This document shows positions 6,114-9,939 of a stretch of DNA of 9,939 bases, piece by piece. The translations under genes and the position numbers were made by a program. The DNA is from Nitrosomonadaceae bacterium (lineage in GTDB: Bacteria; Pseudomonadota; Gammaproteobacteria; Burkholderiales; Usitatibacteraceae). The DNA is taken from positions 1 through 9,939 of the forward strand of contig JAJTHU010000343.1 of NCBI GenBank assembly GCA_021300055.1, given 5' to 3'. The notes under the pieces were generated by a model, which worked only from the letters and a program-made list of their open reading frames with translations, was not told where the DNA came from and did not search any database. Each line of letters begins with the position of its first letter. Position 1 is the first letter of the stretch.

Positions 6114-7466
6114 ATGATTGAAACGCTCGGGCGCTACAAGATCCTCTCCGTTATCGGACAAGGAGCGATGGGAGTCGTGTACAAGGCTGTCGACCCTGTG
6201 ATCGACCGCGAAGTCGCCATCAAGACCATTAACCTCTCGTTGAACAACGACGAGATCGCCGAGTATGAAGTGCGCTTCCAGCAAGAGATCAAGGCCGCTG
6301 GGCGACTCAACCACCCCAACATCGTCACCATATTTGACGTTGGCAAGAACGAGACCGTCGCGTATATGGCGATGGAGTTGCTCGATGGCAAGGAACTCAA
6401 AGACATCTTGATGGAGGGCGGTCGCCCTTCCGTGCTCGACACCGTTGATTGGCTGGGTCAAATCGCCGGCGGCTTGGCTGCGGCGCACGATCAGCACATC
6501 ATCCATCGCGACGTCAAGCCCTCCAACATCATGATTGTTCGCGGTGGCTACGCTAAGATCACCGACTTCGGCATTGCGCGCATGAATGCGTCGGCGGTCA
6601 AGACCATGACGGGCTTGATCCTGGGGTCGCCTCGATATATGTCGCCGGAGCAAGTTATCGGCAAATCACTCGACAGTCGCACCGACATCTTTTCGCTAGG
6701 GGTAGTGCTTTACGAAGCACTGACTTCGTCCCCTCCCTTTGATGGCGACAACGTGAACGCAATCATGTACGCGACCGTTAATCATCGTCAGGTCCCGCCA
6801 TCGTCGCTTAACTCAGATGTTCCCCCCATGCTTGACCTGATCGTCGCCAAAGCGTTGGCGAAGTCGGTCGATGAGCGATACCAGTCGATGCGCGACATGG
6901 TGCAGGATCTCGCCGAAGTGAAGCGACTTCTGCAGGCTGCTGCACCGGCCGGGAAAGTCATTGCCACAAAGTCGCCGCCGCCTTCGAAGCCGGCCGCCCT
7001 AGACGCGCTGGGGGTTGGCGTCGGACGCTACAAGAAGGAAGACGACGAGCCTGCGGTCGCGCCACTCGCGCTCGCGAAGAAATTCGACTCGTTTGACGCC
7101 ACCTTGAAGCTTGCGGCGATGACCCAGCAAACACCCGAGTTTGAGAGCTACATCTCCGAGACGAAAAAAATGCGCGCCTACACTGGCGATACGAGCGGCC
7201 TCGACCAACGCGCCGCCTCGGTGAAGGCGGCTCTTTCTCCGAATGCGTCCGTCGAATCTGCCACCGTACCGATGGCGCAGCTAGAAGAGATGGAACTCGC
7301 GGCGATGGCCTACGCCGCTAAGCAGGCCGCGAAAAATGGCACCGACCTCGATTTGACCGAACCAAACCCGCCGCTTGAGGCCCCCGGCTTGCCGATTGGC
7401 TTGATCGTCGTTGTAGCGGGATTGGCGCTTGCGGCCGTCGTGCTGCTCGTTGCCCTGTTTGCGTAG
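6114..7466 (+). CDS. Hanks-type Ser/Thr protein kinase with C-terminal membrane anchor
   Basis: Predicted 450 residues. The kinase domain (about 8-270) is complete: Gly-rich loop GQGAMG at 15-20, Lys37 in VAIK, C-helix Glu58, catalytic HRDVKPSN with Asp133 and Asn138, DFG at 151-153, an activation segment with several Ser/Thr, SPEQ in place of APE, and RTDIFSLGVVLYE. It should therefore be an active PknB/PpkA-like kinase. A linker of about 150 residues rich in Ala, Pro and Lys follows, and the last 26 residues (PIGLIVVVAGLALAAVVLL region, about 425-450) form a membrane helix at the very C-terminus. There is thus no periplasmic sensor; the protein looks tail-anchored. The ATG at 6114 places LGRYKIL near the N-terminus as in the family; the frame is open to 5979 but that would overlap the lipoprotein gene. 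No clear Shine-Dalgarno is seen, and an in-frame TTG lies six bases upstream. The partner is plausibly the adjacent cyclase or lipoprotein. No phosphatase or FHA gene is in the window. Confidence 0.9.
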   Translation: MIETLGRYKILSVIGQGAMGVVYKAVDPVIDREVAIKTINLSLNNDEIAEYEVRFQQEIKAAGRLNHPNIVTIFDVGKNETVAYMAMELLDGKELKDILMEGGRPSVLDTVDWLGQIAGGLAAAHDQHIIHRDVKPSNIMIVRGGYAKITDFGIARMNASAVKTMTGLILGSPRYMSPEQVIGKSLDSRTDIFSLGVVLYEALTSSPPFDGDNVNAIMYATVNHRQVPPSSLNSDVPPMLDLIVAKALAKSVDERYQSMRDMVQDLAEVKRLLQAAAPAGKVIATKSPPPSKPAALDALGVGVGRYKKEDDEPAVAPLALAKKFDSFDATLKLAAMTQQTPEFESYISETKKMRAYTGDTSGLDQRAASVKAALSPNASVESATVPMAQLEEMELAAMAYAAKQAAKNGTDLDLTEPNPPLEAPGLPIGLIVVVAGLALAAVVLLVALFA

Positions 7467-7481
7467 TCCTGCGGTTCGGCT

Positions 7482-7937
7482 TTGATTAACCCTGCGCGCA
7501 CCGCATCGATCCTGACATACGCGGGCGCGATTCCGTTTGTCGTGTGCGCCACGGTGCTTGTGTTTGCGAGGCCACTAGGCCTAATCGAATACAGGCCTTT
7601 CGCGCTTCAGGCTCTCACTACCTACGCGGCCATTATCGTGTCGTTTCTGGGCGGTATTCAGTGGGGCATTGGTGTCGCAACCGAGTCTGAGCAGCCGCAA
7701 ACTGCAAACTCTTTGTTTTTGCTGTCTGTGGTGCCGAGTTTGCTCGCGTGGGCGTTGCTGTTCCTGCCCTCCAATACGAGCAAGGTAATTGTTGCGCTTT
7801 TCCTCGTTGGACTCGTGTGGATCGTCGACGCGCTGCTACACCTTCAGCAGGTCATTCCCGCGTGGTTCTTTCGGTTGCGATGCGTCATATCGGCCGTCGT
7901 GATGATTTCACTTACCGTTGCAATGCTGGCGGCGTAG
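7482..7937 (+). CDS. DUF3429 family small integral membrane protein
   Basis: Predicted 151 residues, almost all hydrophobic, with five likely membrane helices at about 6-28, 38-65, 75-95, 100-122 and 126-150. The block SFLGGIQWGIG (about 54-64) after the second helix and the helix 1 pattern TYAGAIPF match DUF3429 proteins as I remember them. Function is unknown for the family. The start is a TTG at 7482, 15 bases after the kinase stop; the family normally begins a few residues before this first helix, so the TTG fits, although no strong Shine-Dalgarno precedes it. It may be co-transcribed with the kinase gene, but DUF3429 genes occur in many contexts, so a functional link to the signalling genes is not implied. 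The gene is last in the plus-strand group and is followed by a strong hairpin. Confidence 0.7.
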   Translation: MINPARTASILTYAGAIPFVVCATVLVFARPLGLIEYRPFALQALTTYAAIIVSFLGGIQWGIGVATESEQPQTANSLFLLSVVPSLLAWALLFLPSNTSKVIVALFLVGLVWIVDALLHLQQVIPAWFFRLRCVISAVVMISLTVAMLAA

Positions 7938-7952
7938 AGCAAATGCCGCAGA

Positions 7953-7986
7953 GGCGAGACGGCACCGAGGTGCCGTCCCCCTCGCC
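7953..7986. terminator. GC-rich hairpin between convergent genes, probable bidirectional terminator
   Basis: The inner stem ACGGCAC (7959-7965) pairs with GTGCCGT (7970-7976) around a four-base CGAG loop. The outer arms GGCGAG (7953-7958) and CTCGCC (7981-7986) also pair, leaving CCCC bulged. It lies between the stops of two convergent genes (7937 and 7998). No T-run follows on either strand, so it is not a canonical intrinsic terminator, but position and stem strength suggest transcript ends or 3'-end protection. Confidence 0.6.
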
Positions 7987-7997
7987 CAACCAAGCAT

Positions 7998-8846
7998 TCA
8001 AGCCGTGACTTTGACGCTGAGGGTTGGAAGTCCCGCAATCTTGCCTTCCATGAGGTCGCCTACAACCACCGGGCCGACATTCTCCGGCGTACCTGAATAA
8101 ATCAAGTCACCCGCAAAAAGCTCGTTGGCCATTGACAGTTGCGCAATTTGTTCGGCCACCGACCAAATCATTTGGCTGAGGTCAGCGTTTTGTTTGACTG
8201 TGCCGTTGACCGCAAGCGAGATGCTTCCCTTCGTGAAGTGTCCCACCATCGAGACGGGGTGGATAGGGCCAATCGGCGCCGACCGATCAAAGCTCTTGCC
8301 GATCTCCCAAGGTTTCTTCTGGTCGCCCATCGCGCGCTGCAGGTCTCGTCGCGTCATGTCGAGGCCGACGGCGTAGCCGAACACACAGTCGAGCGCGCGC
8401 TCTGCCGGAATATTCTTGCCGCCGCTTTTTAACGCCGCGACCAATTCAATTTCATAGTGATAGTTTTTTGTCAGCGACGGATACGGGTGATTCGCCGTCG
8501 AGCCCGGCGCAACGTACTGAATCGCATCGGTAGGCTTCTGAAAGAAAAACGGTGGCTCGCGCGTTGGGTCGCTCCCCATTTCACGCGCATGTGCGGCGTA
8601 GTTACGCCCAACGCAGTAGATTCGCCGTACTGGGAACTGCTGGCTGCTGCCAACAATCGGAATCACCATCTGCGCGACGCTAAATGGCTGGGTTGGCGTA
8701 ACACCAGCCGCCGCACCGCCATCCGAGGCGCAACCACTCATGGCGGCACCCGCCAACACGGCGCCCCCCGAAATGACCTTCCTTCTCATATTGTTGATTC
8801 CAAGCTCTGACGCGGCATCGCCATCGTGATTTGTCGCTGTTCCCAT
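7998..8846 (-). CDS. Fumarylacetoacetate hydrolase family protein, fumarylpyruvate hydrolase-like, with Tat/lipobox-like leader
   Basis: Predicted 282 residues. The FAH domain covers about 55-282: YCVGRNYAAHAREMG at 77-91, REPPFFFQKP at 96-105, the metal ligands Glu132 and Glu134 (HYEIEL) and Asp163 (GLDMTRRDLQ), KPWEIGKSFD, and SGTPENVGP near the end. These blocks closely match fumarylpyruvate hydrolases (NagK, gentisate pathway; E. coli YcgM relatives) as I recall them, so C-C hydrolysis of an acylpyruvate is likely. The first 50 residues are unusual: MRRKVIS (from residue 20), a hydrophobic stretch (GGAVLAGAAM) and SGC with Cys39, i.e. a twin-arginine-like leader with a lipobox. The family is normally cytosolic and about 220-230 residues long. 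The ATG at 8846 has a strong Shine-Dalgarno; Met20 at 8789 is an alternative that gives a shorter leader. The frame is open up to 8990 without a better start. No other aromatic catabolism gene is nearby, so the substrate in vivo is open. Confidence 0.85.
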   Translation of the reverse strand: MGTATNHDGDAASELGINNMRRKVISGGAVLAGAAMSGCASDGGAAAGVTPTQPFSVAQMVIPIVGSSQQFPVRRIYCVGRNYAAHAREMGSDPTREPPFFFQKPTDAIQYVAPGSTANHPYPSLTKNYHYEIELVAALKSGGKNIPAERALDCVFGYAVGLDMTRRDLQRAMGDQKKPWEIGKSFDRSAPIGPIHPVSMVGHFTKGSISLAVNGTVKQNADLSQMIWSVAEQIAQLSMANELFAGDLIYSGTPENVGPVVVGDLMEGKIAGLPTLSVKVTA

Positions 8847-8851
8847 GTCAT

Positions 8852-8858
8852 CCTCCCT
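8852..8858 (-). promoter_or_regulatory. Ribosome binding site of the FAH-family gene
   Basis: On the minus strand AGGGAGG lies five bases before the ATG at 8846. It decides this start over the upstream in-frame extension to 8990. Confidence 0.75.
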
Positions 8859-8867
8859 GCGCTTGTT

Positions 8868-8873
8868 CTTATA
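8868..8873 (-). promoter_or_regulatory. Candidate -10 element upstream of the FAH-family gene
   Basis: The minus strand reads TATAAG, five of six matches to TATAAT, about 22 bases before the start codon. No good -35 lies at the expected distance (GCAGAA at 17 bases), so it is a weak prediction. The 88 bases between the kinase stop and this gene's ATG leave room for a separate promoter. Confidence 0.25.
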
Positions 8874-8934
8874 GAAGTACTCACGACAAATTCTGCTCGG
8901 ATGGTAACGAGTTGCATTGACTTGCGGCAGGACA

Positions 8935-9939
8935 CTAGCCGCCAACGCGGCGCTTGCTGAGTCGGCGCACCACATCTGCAAGTGACTCAACGATCGTCTC
9001 CTTGAATATCAACTCCTCAACGCCTAGCGCCTTGGCTCCATTGACGAGACGATCATCGACAAAGCCGGACAGAATCGCCACCGGCAAGTCAGGCCGAATG
9101 GTTCTGGCCTCGCGCACCAATTCCAACCCTGACATCCCCGGCATGTTGTAGTCAGTGAGCAGCATCAGGTACTGCCGCAAGTTGGCACCAAGCTCCGCTA
9201 GCGCCTTGCGCTGGTCGGTAAAGCCAACCACCGCATAGCCTTCCATCTCCAACATCGCAGTTACCAAGCCGACTTGCATCGGGTCATCGTCGACATAAAG
9301 CACCTTACCGACCACCACAGCAGAGCGCGGCCCACTTGTGATGTTGGCTGGACTCCCGGTTGGTGACACATCAACCGCTTCGTGGTCCGATGGGTCGGCA
9401 GGCAAATAAACGATGAAGCGCGTCCCTACCCCCAACTCGCTCTCGACAGTGATGACGCCCTGATGTGCGGCGACGATGCCATGCACCACCGAGAGACCTA
9501 GGCCTGTCCCTTGATCAACTGCCTTGGTAGTGAAGAACGGCTCAAACAGGCGCGGGATGGTTTCGGCGTCTATTCCAGGGCCGTTATCAGACACAGAGAG
9601 GCGCACAACACGGTTGTGAACGCGCAGAAAATCGCGCAGTTGCGTATCAGTAAGCTGGGTTGTGGCATCAGGAATATGCGTATCGATGAACACTTCCACC
9701 GCGCCTCTGCCATGACCGATGGCTTGAACGGCGTTTGTCACCAGATTCACCACGACCTGCTGCAACTGGGTCGGATCACCGATTACCCACGGGTCCGGAC
9801 GAACCGAACGCACCGACAGTGCAACCTCGGGCGGCAGGTTACCCCGCATGAGTGTTTCCGTCTCGCGCACGACGTGCGCAAGGTTGACGGAAACCGATTG
9901 GGTGGCCTGACGGCGGCTGAACGACAGTATTTGCCGGAC
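8935..9939 (-). CDS. Hybrid sensor histidine kinase, C-terminal part (ATPase plus receiver), cut by window edge
   Basis: The frame is open to the right edge, so the N-terminus, including any sensor and the phospho-acceptor His, is outside; 334 residues are visible. They begin VRQILSFSRRQ, which in this class follows the H-box closely. A HATPase domain comes next: N-box NLVTNAVQAIG (about visible residues 65-75), DNGPGI (118-123), FEPFFTTK (132-139) and GTGLGLSVVHGI (144-155). After a linker a receiver domain begins KVLYVDDDP (acidic residues 217-219), with phospho-acceptor Asp263 in LLTDYNMPGMSG, the conserved Ser in ILSGF and Lys313 in FKE. All key residues are present. The receiver is the last domain and no output domain follows, so phosphate would pass to another protein or feed back. 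The internal GTG at 9870 is not the real start, because the H-box-adjacent sequence lies upstream of it. The gene ends 88 bases before the FAH-family ATG on the same strand; a functional link is unproven. Confidence 0.9.
   Translation of the reverse strand, partial: VRQILSFSRRQATQSVSVNLAHVVRETETLMRGNLPPEVALSVRSVRPDPWVIGDPTQLQQVVVNLVTNAVQAIGHGRGAVEVFIDTHIPDATTQLTDTQLRDFLRVHNRVVRLSVSDNGPGIDAETIPRLFEPFFTTKAVDQGTGLGLSVVHGIVAAHQGVITVESELGVGTRFIVYLPADPSDHEAVDVSPTGSPANITSGPRSAVVVGKVLYVDDDPMQVGLVTAMLEMEGYAVVGFTDQRKALAELGANLRQYLMLLTDYNMPGMSGLELVREARTIRPDLPVAILSGFVDDRLVNGAKALGVEELIFKETIVESLADVVRRLSKRRVGG

Noticed and set aside
6105..6653. Open frame of 182 codons on the minus strand, opposite the kinase gene
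   Set aside because: It lies fully antisense to conserved kinase motifs, has no recognisable domain and follows from the codon bias of a GC-rich gene.
8847..8990. Upstream extension of the FAH-family frame to 8990
   Set aside because: It includes the ribosome binding site of the ATG at 8846 as coding sequence and overlaps the end of the histidine kinase gene.
9870..9872. GTG at 9870 on the minus strand as start of a short histidine kinase
   Set aside because: The frame stays open to the window edge and the upstream codons encode the conserved segment that follows the H-box, so the gene continues outside.

Overview
The window looks like the chromosome of a Gram-negative proteobacterium, most likely a betaproteobacterium. 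It is fairly GC-rich, has a bacterial hopanoid-type squalene pathway (HpnC/HpnD/HpnE), several inner- and outer-membrane signalling proteins, a fumarylpyruvate-hydrolase-like enzyme close to Burkholderiales NagK as I remember that family, and a lipoprotein resembling TssQ-type proteins linked to type VI secretion. No rRNA, tRNA, insertion sequence, phage gene or CRISPR array was seen.

Region 1 (1-3505, plus strand) is a tightly packed operon entered part-way through hpnC. hpnC and hpnD overlap by 11 bases, hpnD and hpnE abut as TAAATG, and hpnE overlaps a short-chain dehydrogenase gene as ATGA. HpnD makes presqualene diphosphate, HpnC converts it to hydroxysqualene and HpnE reduces that to squalene. 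The fourth gene is a YciK-like NADP-type dehydrogenase with no established role in this pathway.

Region 2 (3506-7937, plus strand) begins with a 284-base stretch that holds a doubtful small ORF and probably a promoter. Then come a membrane-anchored class III nucleotide cyclase-like protein with a C-terminal PEGA domain, a lipoprotein made of two copies of a TPR-like unit, a Hanks-type Ser/Thr kinase whose only membrane segment is at its extreme C-terminus, and a five-helix DUF3429 membrane protein. The first three read as an envelope signalling module: a nucleotide-cyclase domain and a kinase on the cytoplasmic side, a PEGA domain and a lipoprotein outside. This coupling is inferred from gene order and domain content. 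The set resembles regulatory genes that accompany type VI secretion clusters, but no structural T6SS gene lies in the window.

Region 3 (7938-9939) is on the minus strand and convergent with region 2; a long GC-rich hairpin sits between the two. It holds a fumarylacetoacetate-hydrolase family enzyme that carries a twin-arginine/lipobox-like leader, which is unusual for a family normally found in the cytosol. Upstream of it is the C-terminal part of a hybrid histidine kinase (ATPase plus receiver domain), cut by the right edge.

The points most worth a second look are the cyclase/duplicated lipoprotein/tail-anchored kinase module, the apparently exported FAH-family enzyme, and the dehydrogenase at the end of the squalene operon.
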